63,822 nt of DNA from Chloroflexota bacterium (GTDB lineage Bacteria > Chloroflexota > Anaerolineae > Promineifilales > Promineifilaceae), in contig JAKEFB010000158.1 in assembly GCA_022616275.1 (NCBI GenBank), positions 1 to 63,822 on the forward strand. The letters run 5' to 3'. The notes under the pieces are model-generated. The model had not been told where the DNA came from. It did not search any database and saw nothing but the letters and a program-made list of their open reading frames with translations. Both the position numbers and the translations under genes were made by a program. This document shows positions 58,001 to 63,822 of this stretch, in pieces. The first letter of the stretch is position 1. Every line of letters begins with the position of its first letter.

Positions 58001-58292
58001 GGAAAAGAACAAGCCCCCGTTAAAGGATATCCAGGGCAAGCTGGACTGGGCCAGGCGGTCACTGCAAGGGCAGCTTGACGATCTGGCCAAGGCCGTCAAA
58101 AAGAATGCCGACGACTACCTGGCCGAGGCGGCTGCGGCGTCGCCGACAGACAAGGCGATAGACGCCAGGGCTGTGTTGGCCATGCTCACCCGTTCCGAAC
58201 AGGTCATTGCCAAACAAATCGCCCTGCTCCTGCGCGTTGAGGTGCGCGAGTCTGACCTGGAACCGGACGAGGAGCCGGCCGGCACTCCGTAA
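55083..58292 (+). CDS. Large multidomain eCIS cargo, possible nucleotidyltransferase toxin (cargo 4)
   Basis: 1069 residues from ATG at 55083, 12 bp after cargo 3 ends. The N-terminus nearly repeats that of cargo 3, with the motif at 50-73 (RVLHQQHTLGNRFVQRQ) and VVQRQ near 90. A hydrophobic region at about 430-510 (IGDFMDDPSGTMIMGQIV, LALVGFIPVFGDAVKLS) is of the kind found before toxin domains and may help membrane entry. Around residue 670 GTPSFLSDVDVSFLG fits the GT/S-x4-SD-x-D pattern of nucleotidyltransferases. The last ~350 residues are helical. No immunity gene lies beside it. Toxin activity is inferred. Confidence 0.7.
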   Translation: MSKETVQQKNTAQQPDHRPPAVENAPAGPEAVAALSPAVSAGGLPVHPTTQRLRQARVLHQQHTLGNRFVQRQMAQAAITRRPPAAQPVVQRQGGGGSHSALPDKAPDAAGLVAAQFPQLKLPPESITILQKILDARLALLKGEDRKKGLNVVWQNGSYQGDSADARKAEQIDKELAAHSEHLRRHPFFSVPTSAILGNDILSHDKDDKPAEIAFRDSLYKTMISHPTELVMGEGYNPSPVFTLFKWGPGKWVLTHKEGLVMFDNLMRLEKFNLAWQRVLLGEQIELTEHMLEISKGLGGKPVDAMGKKLGETYGHFWNTTVKVMSEISPIGGYYDDPDGRMELSTAYLNAKGARCVIRGPDNWMHIFSLTPFTVNDMKGLITDDYGYLLTDGGQVTAERVTTGDGFELALGSGPTGTGWRTKQILSELEQFAIGAIIGDFMDDPSGTMIMGQIVIGCVPIVGQIADARDVAAGIAKMWQTGGKDGKLQTALALVGFIPVFGDAVKLSKEAFQKGGREAANAIFAKTVREGAPEATNALAKQIIKDPEGIAAALKISKAEMSELGDMAKKALDEGGEAAEKYAAKMTELYDNAGGNALAVVVAGGGSWSGVAKALAASPTGEALGKKMQAWRVQQFDGLEQRIKQKATDFGQDLESAGAPQMARTGTPSFLSDVDVSFLGPHATVHRNAAIRQMEQQYGAGWRQLFDADIFADPARLHMFEDPLAALGGKSAREAEKRIVSQAELNVLAKMLQSGADPAQVAKMAKELGIDMAAVAARQKEVATLSTDYLANLLRQGTPESQVTKMANEMGVTMDAVREHLKTGQDLYRQMELQMDVLHKHFLDAAGNPARQAQIAEEMAAIQGKLNAAVPGPYVTPGGGAKHVTHREPQLRPGAFKGISPALGYTALLDDLFMLQHAIHDVSGKFTEKQAKAMAKYADRLLISAGQFGADMGKRNTTMLWQEIGAILQRARLEKNKPPLKDIQGKLDWARRSLQGQLDDLAKAVKKNADDYLAEAAAASPTDKAIDARAVLAMLTRSEQVIAKQIALLLRVEVRESDLEPDEEPAGTP

Positions 58293-58296
58293 TGAG

Positions 58297-58328
58297 CCGT
58301 CGTCCGTCGTCTGTCGTCCATCGTCTGA
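58297..58328. repeat. Heptad repeat between cargo 4 and cargo 5
   Basis: Four tandem units of CGTCGTC (CGTCGTC, CGTCGTC, TGTCGTC, CATCGTC). The complement of this unit is the repeat at 50980-51006, so the two lie in inverted orientation around cargos 1-4. Confidence 0.7.
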
Positions 58329-58338
58329 TCAGAGGATT

Positions 58339-61300
58339 ATGAAATCACAACAACCCGACCAGGCCAAGAGCCAGGGACCAGAACCCAAGGTTCAGGCGGC
58401 TACCCCAGAAGCGGCCCAAATGCTGGCCTGGTGGCCGGGTCTGACGTCGGCCCGGCGTGGCCCTGTCCAGCCCAACGACCTGCCCCAACACCCCACCAGC
58501 CGGCCGCTGCGCCAGGCGGTTGTCTTGCAGATGCAGCAACGTTTCGGCAATGCTCACGTGCAGCGCTTGCTTTCCCAGAACAGCCAGCGCGGCCAGGGCC
58601 AGCCGGCCGCCCCGGTCAAATCGCTGGTCCGCCGTCCCCCGGCCAGAGATCGTAAGGAAGCGTCCGACGAGCCGGGCGACCCGTATGAGCAGGAAGCTGA
58701 GCAGGTCGCCGAGAGGGTGATGCGCTTTCCGGCCGCCAGCCCACCGCCGCCACCGGACGATGAGCAAAACGGCCGTCCAGCCTCCACACGTAGGGACAAC
58801 ACCCAACAGCCCATACCCACTACCGAGACCCAAATCAATGGGGCTACTGCCGGCACTTTGATCAACCCGTTGCAAGCAAATGCACCAACCCCAACTGCCC
58901 CCGACAAAGAGGCCGTTGCCCCGGAAGAAAATACCTTTGCTAACGAAACAACGCCCGATGGTGAACTGAAAGAAGGCGTCTCGGCCGCTGGCGATATAAC
59001 GCCGGCGGAAAAAGACGCCAAAACCACGGCCCCTGAAAAAGTGGATGCGGGCGCAACCAGAGAACAGGCATCGGCCGATAAAGGCCAGGACAAAGAAGAA
59101 AAAGTAGAAGGCGAATCGGATAAAGGGACGACGCAAGCAGATACGGAAAAAGCCCCCACCTCCCCGGGGAAAGACCCCGCCTTCCAAGGGGTTGTGAGTC
59201 GCGGTAAACATGTCGCTTTCCAACAAGGTCACAATAACCCTGCCCAGCAAAAGGCGATGGCCGCCCAGGCTGCCGCAAAGGGTCCGTCCAATGAAGTCGC
59301 CAGCCAGGCCGGCGCCGCCCAGGTTGGCAAGATGAACGCCCAGGAGCCACAACCATTTGACAAAAAGAGTTTCAAAGCGCAATTACTTGCCAAAATTGAA
59401 GAAATCACACCGAAAACTCAAGAAGACGTCGAGGAATTTAAGTCAAGTAACAAAGCCGCGTCACTGAAGGAAACGGTTACCTCTTCGGTGAAAGAAGGAC
59501 AAGAGAAAGCTCAGGGGCCAATTGAGGAAACGGCCAAAGCAGCGCCAGATAGTAATGCCGGCAAACCCAAAGCTGTTACTCCCTTACCACCGAATGAACC
59601 CGGTCCAGCCCCAGCGGATATTGGGGCCGACTTAGCCGCACCGAAACCTAAGAGTGACAGTGAAATCTCCCTTGATAAGGAAAGCCAAAGCCTGGATCAA
59701 CAAATGGCCGAGGCTAATGTTACCGAGGAACAACTAGAGAAATCGAATGAGCCAGAGTTCCAAAGCGCACTTACGAGTAAGAAAGATGCCCAAAAACACG
59801 CGCAGGAAGCCCCTGTTGCCTATCGGCAGGATGAGCAAAACCTTTTGGGCGATGCCAAGGCCGAAGCTGTTAGCTTGACGACTGCGAAAACGGCCGAAAT
59901 GCATGGCATTCGGAAGGATCAATTTGGAAAAATCACAACGTCACAAACGACGACCAAAAGTGAAGATGAGAAAAAACGAGCTGAAGTTGCTAAAAACATT
60001 GAGGACATTTACCGGAAGACCAAACAAAAAGTCGAGACCCGTCTAAACAAGTTAGACACTGAAGTTAGCGAGATCTTTGATGCGGGTGCCGAAAAGGCGC
60101 GGCAGAATCTCGAAAATCATGTTGAGGAAAGCAAGACACTTCTGGCAGAGATTTTGCAAGCTGTAGGTTTGTCGGATGAAATTCAGCAGGCGATAACAGA
60201 GGCTCGCAACAACTATGTCGCCGAAATGGATCGCGTCATAGATAGCGTGGCCAACGCCGTTGAAATTGGATTAACAGACGCGAAAGCAATCATTGCCACC
60301 GGCCAACGAGAAATCGCGAACTATGTTGCCGGTTTACCGCAAGATTTGAAACAAGTTGGTGAAAAAGCGGCAACCGAAATTCAGGGTAAATTTGACACGC
60401 TCCGCCAACAAGTTGACGAAAAGAAGAATCAGTTGGTTGACTCCCTGGCGCAGAAATATGTCACCAATTTGAAGGAGGTTGACGAACGGGTTCAGCAGTT
60501 GCGAGAGGAGAACAAATCATGGATTGACAAGGCCAAGGATGCAGTGGGGGACGTTATTGACACAATCAAGAAGCTGAAAACAATGCTTCTCAATACGCTA
60601 TCACGGGCGGCCGGGGCCATTGACAAGATCATCAAAGACCCCATCGGCTTTTTGGGCAACCTTATCGCCGGCGTTAAACAAGGTTTACAGAACTTCGTCA
60701 ACAACATCGGCAGCCACCTCAAGAAAGGGTTGATGTCCTGGCTCTTCGGCGAGGCTGCCAAAGCCGGAATTCAAATGCCTGAGACTTTCGACCTGAAGGG
60801 TATCCTCAGCCTGGCGCTGCAACTGCTGGGTATTAGTTGGGCCAACCTGCGCGCTCGCGCCGTGAAGATGTTTGGCGAGAAAGTGGTGGCCGGCCTGGAA
60901 AAAGCCTGGGAAGTATTCCAGATCATCCAGGCGCAAGGCATTGGCGGCCTGTGGGAGTACATCAAAGAGCAACTGAGCAACCTGAAGGAAATGGTTATTG
61001 ATGGCATTAAGGATATGGTCATCACCGAGGTCATCAAGGCGGGTATCCAATGGTTGATCGGGGTATTGGGTGGCCCGGCCGGCGCCTTCATCAAAGCCTG
61101 CAAAGCCATCTACGACATCATCATCTGGTTTATTAACAACGGGAGCCGTCTCATGTCCCTGGTCGAGGCCATCATCAGCTCGGTGAGCGCCATCGCGGCC
61201 GGTAACGTTAGTGGTGCGGCCAAATTCATCGAGAACTCCCTGGCGCAAGCCATTCCCGTGGTCATCGGTTTCCTGGCCAGTCTGCTCGGCCTGGGCAGTC

Positions 61301-62238
61301 TGAGCGAGAAGATCAAAGGCATCATCCAAAAGATTCAAGAGCCGGTGAACAAGGCCATTGATTGGGTCCTGGGTAAGGCCAAAGCCGCGGTTAAGAAGGT
61401 GGCCAGTCTGCTTGGCTTTGGCAAGAAGGGTAAGCCGGCCGAAGGAGGTTCTCCGGAGGCGAACAAGAAGGCCAGGGAGAAAGCCCGCGAACGCGTAGCC
61501 AGAGCCACGCAGCGGCCATTCAAAGATGAGAAAGAACTGGCCGGCGTGGTCAAGCAAATTGAGACCGATCTGATCCCTGAGGGCTTGAAATCGCTGAATG
61601 TCACACCCAGAAAGGACGAGGCCGGAAAATATGACATCGTCGCTCTGGCGAGCAACGGCGAAGACGTCGGCGATGCTCAGGTGACGGGCGCCGCCGGACT
61701 GCCGTTCAGCGTGGGCGACGTAGTGGCCGTGTGGTGGGAACGGCGGGGCCATTGGGCGGCCGCAACCGTGCTGGATACCGGGGTTGACCTCGGCGGAAAG
61801 CCCCACGTCAGGTTCTCGATCAAGGTGACCAAGCGTGAAGGGCAAGAGCATGGTCTCGCCAGTGAAACGATCTTTATTGCCGTGGACCAGATTGAGGCAG
61901 CCAAAGGCCAGAAGTGGCGCGAGCGCGTGGAAGGGACCGAGGAAGACCCGGCCGCCCGGCGAGTACCAATACGGGCCGACGTGAAGGAAGTGGTCAAGCA
62001 GAGAGCGCCGAAGACGGCCGACGGTGACTTTATTGATCCGAATTCAAAGAAAGTGATTCCCAAAGCTGGCCCCTTCCACTTTGGGCACAGGCCGGGCTTT
62101 GAGTGGTGGAAAACCCGTGATCGCGCCCGAGCCGAAAAATGGACGCGCGAGCGGGTCGTCGAGCACGAGAATAACCCAGACATTTACCAGATTGAAGACC
62201 CAGGCACAAACGTGAGCCACGAGTACGAAGCAGATTGA
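58339..62238 (+). CDS. Giant eCIS cargo with C-terminal GH-E/HNH-like nuclease (cargo 5)
   Basis: 1299 residues from ATG at 58339. In order: the cargo motif at 57-80 (RQAVVLQMQQRFGNAHVQR), a DUF4157 preamble (GDPYEQEAEQVAERVMRFPA) near 120-140 without the zinc domain, and a long charged disordered part (140-350). Next come a long coiled coil (about 480-760), a glycine- and hydrophobic-rich helical stretch (760-1010) and an SH3-like domain (FSVGDVVAVWWERRGHW, near 1120). The last ~75 residues read FHFGHRPGFEWWK...WTRERV...NNPDIYQIEDP...SHEYEAD. This matches the GH-E branch of HNH/ENDO VII nucleases found at the ends of polymorphic toxins. It should cleave DNA after delivery. A SUFU-like gene follows within 60 bp. 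Confidence 0.8.
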   Translation: MKSQQPDQAKSQGPEPKVQAATPEAAQMLAWWPGLTSARRGPVQPNDLPQHPTSRPLRQAVVLQMQQRFGNAHVQRLLSQNSQRGQGQPAAPVKSLVRRPPARDRKEASDEPGDPYEQEAEQVAERVMRFPAASPPPPPDDEQNGRPASTRRDNTQQPIPTTETQINGATAGTLINPLQANAPTPTAPDKEAVAPEENTFANETTPDGELKEGVSAAGDITPAEKDAKTTAPEKVDAGATREQASADKGQDKEEKVEGESDKGTTQADTEKAPTSPGKDPAFQGVVSRGKHVAFQQGHNNPAQQKAMAAQAAAKGPSNEVASQAGAAQVGKMNAQEPQPFDKKSFKAQLLAKIEEITPKTQEDVEEFKSSNKAASLKETVTSSVKEGQEKAQGPIEETAKAAPDSNAGKPKAVTPLPPNEPGPAPADIGADLAAPKPKSDSEISLDKESQSLDQQMAEANVTEEQLEKSNEPEFQSALTSKKDAQKHAQEAPVAYRQDEQNLLGDAKAEAVSLTTAKTAEMHGIRKDQFGKITTSQTTTKSEDEKKRAEVAKNIEDIYRKTKQKVETRLNKLDTEVSEIFDAGAEKARQNLENHVEESKTLLAEILQAVGLSDEIQQAITEARNNYVAEMDRVIDSVANAVEIGLTDAKAIIATGQREIANYVAGLPQDLKQVGEKAATEIQGKFDTLRQQVDEKKNQLVDSLAQKYVTNLKEVDERVQQLREENKSWIDKAKDAVGDVIDTIKKLKTMLLNTLSRAAGAIDKIIKDPIGFLGNLIAGVKQGLQNFVNNIGSHLKKGLMSWLFGEAAKAGIQMPETFDLKGILSLALQLLGISWANLRARAVKMFGEKVVAGLEKAWEVFQIIQAQGIGGLWEYIKEQLSNLKEMVIDGIKDMVITEVIKAGIQWLIGVLGGPAGAFIKACKAIYDIIIWFINNGSRLMSLVEAIISSVSAIAAGNVSGAAKFIENSLAQAIPVVIGFLASLLGLGSLSEKIKGIIQKIQEPVNKAIDWVLGKAKAAVKKVASLLGFGKKGKPAEGGSPEANKKAREKARERVARATQRPFKDEKELAGVVKQIETDLIPEGLKSLNVTPRKDEAGKYDIVALASNGEDVGDAQVTGAAGLPFSVGDVVAVWWERRGHWAAATVLDTGVDLGGKPHVRFSIKVTKREGQEHGLASETIFIAVDQIEAAKGQKWRERVEGTEEDPAARRVPIRADVKEVVKQRAPKTADGDFIDPNSKKVIPKAGPFHFGHRPGFEWWKTRDRARAEKWTRERVVEHENNPDIYQIEDPGTNVSHEYEAD

Positions 62239-62295
62239 GCCGGCCGCGTATTGGCCGGCCTCGAATGCCGGGTGTTAGCAAACAGGACCTTGGCT

Positions 62296-62847
62296 ATGGA
62301 TTCCACTATCGAGCACTATTTAGACTTGCTGAATGCCTTAACAGGCAGGCAACCTGAATACCACCTGATAACGGAGAAGCATGAACGGCCGCCAGTGTGG
62401 ACCATCATTTACCGGCGCTTTCCTGGCCAGGGCAGCCTGACCGCTTTCACCTATGGGTTGTCATCCATTGACTACCCGGAGTGGCGCTCAGGGCGGCCGG
62501 AACTTATCATTTCAGTTGACAGCAACAATATTGATTGGGGACTGGCTATCGGCTACCTGGCCAGGACGATGCGCGGCCAGCATTCCTTTTCGTATGGCAG
62601 TATCATTGACTTTGGTGGAATAATAGCTGGCGACTCGGCCATGACTGGCTTCTTTGTCTTTGCGCCGACCGTTCTCTCTTTGGAAGAAGCTGCCATTCAG
62701 TTGCCGGATCGCACGATCAATCTGGTCCAACTGTATCCAATATACCGGGAGGAATATGGCCTCATCGAAGAGATGGGTACGCCCGACTTTTTCTTCAGGG
62801 AGGACGTCAATTTACGCGATGTCAACCGGCCTGTTGTCAAGAAGTGA
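62296..62847 (+). CDS. SUFU-domain immunity protein
   Basis: 183 residues from ATG at 62296. The pattern HLITEKHERPPVWTIIYRRF, FTYGLSSIDYPEWRSGRPEL, GQHSFSYGSIIDFGGIIA and VQLYPIYREEYGLIEEMG matches the bacterial suppressor-of-fused (SUFU) superfamily, which is known as an immunity family for polymorphic toxins. Its position directly after the nuclease cargo gene makes it the probable antidote that protects the producer from cargo 5. It is the only immunity-like gene in the cargo region. Confidence 0.85.
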   Translation: MDSTIEHYLDLLNALTGRQPEYHLITEKHERPPVWTIIYRRFPGQGSLTAFTYGLSSIDYPEWRSGRPELIISVDSNNIDWGLAIGYLARTMRGQHSFSYGSIIDFGGIIAGDSAMTGFFVFAPTVLSLEEAAIQLPDRTINLVQLYPIYREEYGLIEEMGTPDFFFREDVNLRDVNRPVVKK

Positions 62848-62887
62848 GGCGGATTGGTCGGAGACCGGCTTGAGCAGATACAATTGG

Positions 62888-62910
62888 TGAGATTCGTGCT
62901 ATTCGTGTCA
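62888..62910. repeat. Short nonanucleotide repeat before the kinase gene
   Basis: GATTCGTGC and ATTCGTGTC are near-tandem copies of the ATTCGTGAG unit seen at 47919-47998. They lie 20 bp before the kinase start. Confidence 0.5.
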
Positions 62911-62929
62911 GAAAACGAAAAGAGCATTC

Positions 62930-63822
62930 ATGCAAAACTTAATCGGACAACAAATTGAGAACTACCGGATAGACGCCCTGCTGGGCGAGGGGGGGATGGG
63001 CGCAGTTTACAAAGCGTTTGACCTCAACCTGGCCCGGCCGGTCGCCTTGAAAGTCATGCACCCCCACCTGGCCCGCCAGCCAGAATTCCAGCGCCGCTTC
63101 ATGCAGGAAGCGCAATCGGCCGCTGGCCTGGACCACCCCTCTATTGTCAAGATTCACCGCTTTGGCGGCAGCCAGGATATTCTCTTCATTGACATGGCCT
63201 TCGTGGACGGCCGCAGCCTGGCCGGGTACATCCGGCTGCTCCAGGAGCGTGGCCAGAGCCTGGAACTGAAGGAAACGCTCTTCGTCCTGGCCCAGGTGGC
63301 CGACGCCCTGAACTACGCCCACAGACATGGCGTCGTCCACCGCGATGTCAAGCCCGACAACGTACTCTTGAAGCCGGTTGAGGAAGCCTACCAGGTCGGG
63401 GGGCTGCCCGTCCGGGCCGTGGTCACCGACTTTGGGCTGGCCAAGCTGCTGACAGGTGGGGTACAGACCCAGACCGGGACCTTCATGGGCACCCTGCCCT
63501 ACATGTCCCCTGAACAATGCTTGAATAAGGAACTCGACGGCCGCTCCGACCTGTACTCGTTGGGCATCATGCTTTATCAGTTGGCAACGGGGCAATTGCC
63601 CTTTAACGTGACCACGCCAACTGAAGCGGTGATGAAGCACCTCCACGAAGCGCCACCGGAGCCGCGCAGCATCCGGCCAGGGCTGGCCGTTGCCGTTGAA
63701 AACATCATTAAGAAGGCGATTGCCAAGGAGCCGGCTGCCCGTTACCAGAGCGGGGAAGAACTGGCGGCGGCGCTGCGGCAGGCGGCGGCTGGGCTGACCG
63801 ACGCTGACGTGACCCTGTTTGC
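62930..63822 (+). CDS. Serine/threonine protein kinase (cut by window edge)
   Basis: At least 297 residues; the gene runs off the right edge. All kinase motifs are intact: Gly-loop LGEGGMGAVYKA (19-30), catalytic Lys in VALKVMHP, HRDVKPDNVLL, DFGLAKLLTGG, and GTFMGTLPYMSPEQ. This is the PknB/Hanks type. The C-terminal sensor part lies beyond the window. It begins 82 bp after the immunity gene. Regulation of eCIS firing or assembly by phosphorylation is known in some CIS (for example T6SS PpkA), but any link here is speculative. Confidence 0.95.
   Translation, partial: MQNLIGQQIENYRIDALLGEGGMGAVYKAFDLNLARPVALKVMHPHLARQPEFQRRFMQEAQSAAGLDHPSIVKIHRFGGSQDILFIDMAFVDGRSLAGYIRLLQERGQSLELKETLFVLAQVADALNYAHRHGVVHRDVKPDNVLLKPVEEAYQVGGLPVRAVVTDFGLAKLLTGGVQTQTGTFMGTLPYMSPEQCLNKELDGRSDLYSLGIMLYQLATGQLPFNVTTPTEAVMKHLHEAPPEPRSIRPGLAVAVENIIKKAIAKEPAARYQSGEELAAALRQAAAGLTDADVTLF

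Noticed and set aside
61110-61400. Separate membrane protein gene within cargo 5
   Set aside because: The hydrophobic segment is in frame with and continuous in the 1299-residue protein; no internal start with a ribosome site.
60685-61851. Minus-strand open frame of 388 codons opposite cargo 5
   Set aside because: Antisense shadow of the helical region of the cargo gene; no domain seen.

Overview
The window looks like a chromosome segment of a GC-rich filamentous-type Chloroflexota (Anaerolineae/Caldilineae/Ardenticatenia-like). The basis is inference from three things seen here: the extreme abundance of GGCCGGCC-like words, surface proteins with short YLPLI/YLPAI tags, and gene content typical of that phylum (large GT4 clusters, BTAD regulators, eCIS loci). 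No rRNA, tRNA, insertion sequence or CRISPR array was recognised.

Region 1 (1-18991, minus strand) is a long, tightly overlapping surface-polysaccharide operon. It encodes six GT4 glycosyltransferases, a polytopic GT-C-like membrane protein, two paralogous Trm112-type/SAM methyltransferases, an FkbM methyltransferase, a sulfotransferase, three small coiled-coil proteins, a secreted beta-propeller protein (VCBS/FG-GAP) and an ABC-2 exporter permease. Together these could build, methylate, sulfate and export a cell-surface glycan. A secreted GHL10-type glycoside hydrolase (19104-20405) sits at the upstream end.

Region 2 (20484-26928, plus strand) is housekeeping and regulation. It holds kynurenine formamidase and kynureninase (tryptophan to anthranilate), an MBL-fold hydrolase, MutY, a TPR protein and a BTAD/SARP-type regulator.

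Region 3 (27016-35979) is an FtsX/MacB-type ABC system: a large permease, an HlyD-like lipoprotein adaptor, an ATPase fused to an AbrB-like domain, a lipoprotein made of two fused solute-binding domains, and a second ATPase. It ends in a perfect 16-bp hairpin.

Region 4 (36057-62847) is the striking part: a complete-looking extracellular contractile injection system (eCIS) operon. In order it has a small protein, an AAA+ ATPase, a DUF4157 protein, a Pvc16-like cap protein, sheath, tube, two small accessory genes, a second tube, a Pro-rich protein with many VQR motifs, a LysM baseplate/tube-linking protein, a VgrG-like spike, a PAAR-like tip, gp25 and baseplate J. Five apparent cargo proteins follow. 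All share an N-terminal helix motif (consensus RQAxVLxxQxxxGNxxVQR) joined to unrelated C-terminal domains: three different HExxH metalloprotease candidates, one with a possible nucleotidyltransferase motif, and one ending in a GH-E-like HNH nuclease. The last is followed at once by a SUFU-like immunity gene. A 10-bp direct repeat with 11-bp spacing, placed like a SARP box, lies at the operon start. A truncated Ser/Thr kinase gene closes the window.

Almost every intergenic gap, and the ends of a few genes, carries short degenerate tandem repeats of 6-9 bp that often invert in the middle into long hairpins. They resemble the STRR repeats known in cyanobacteria.
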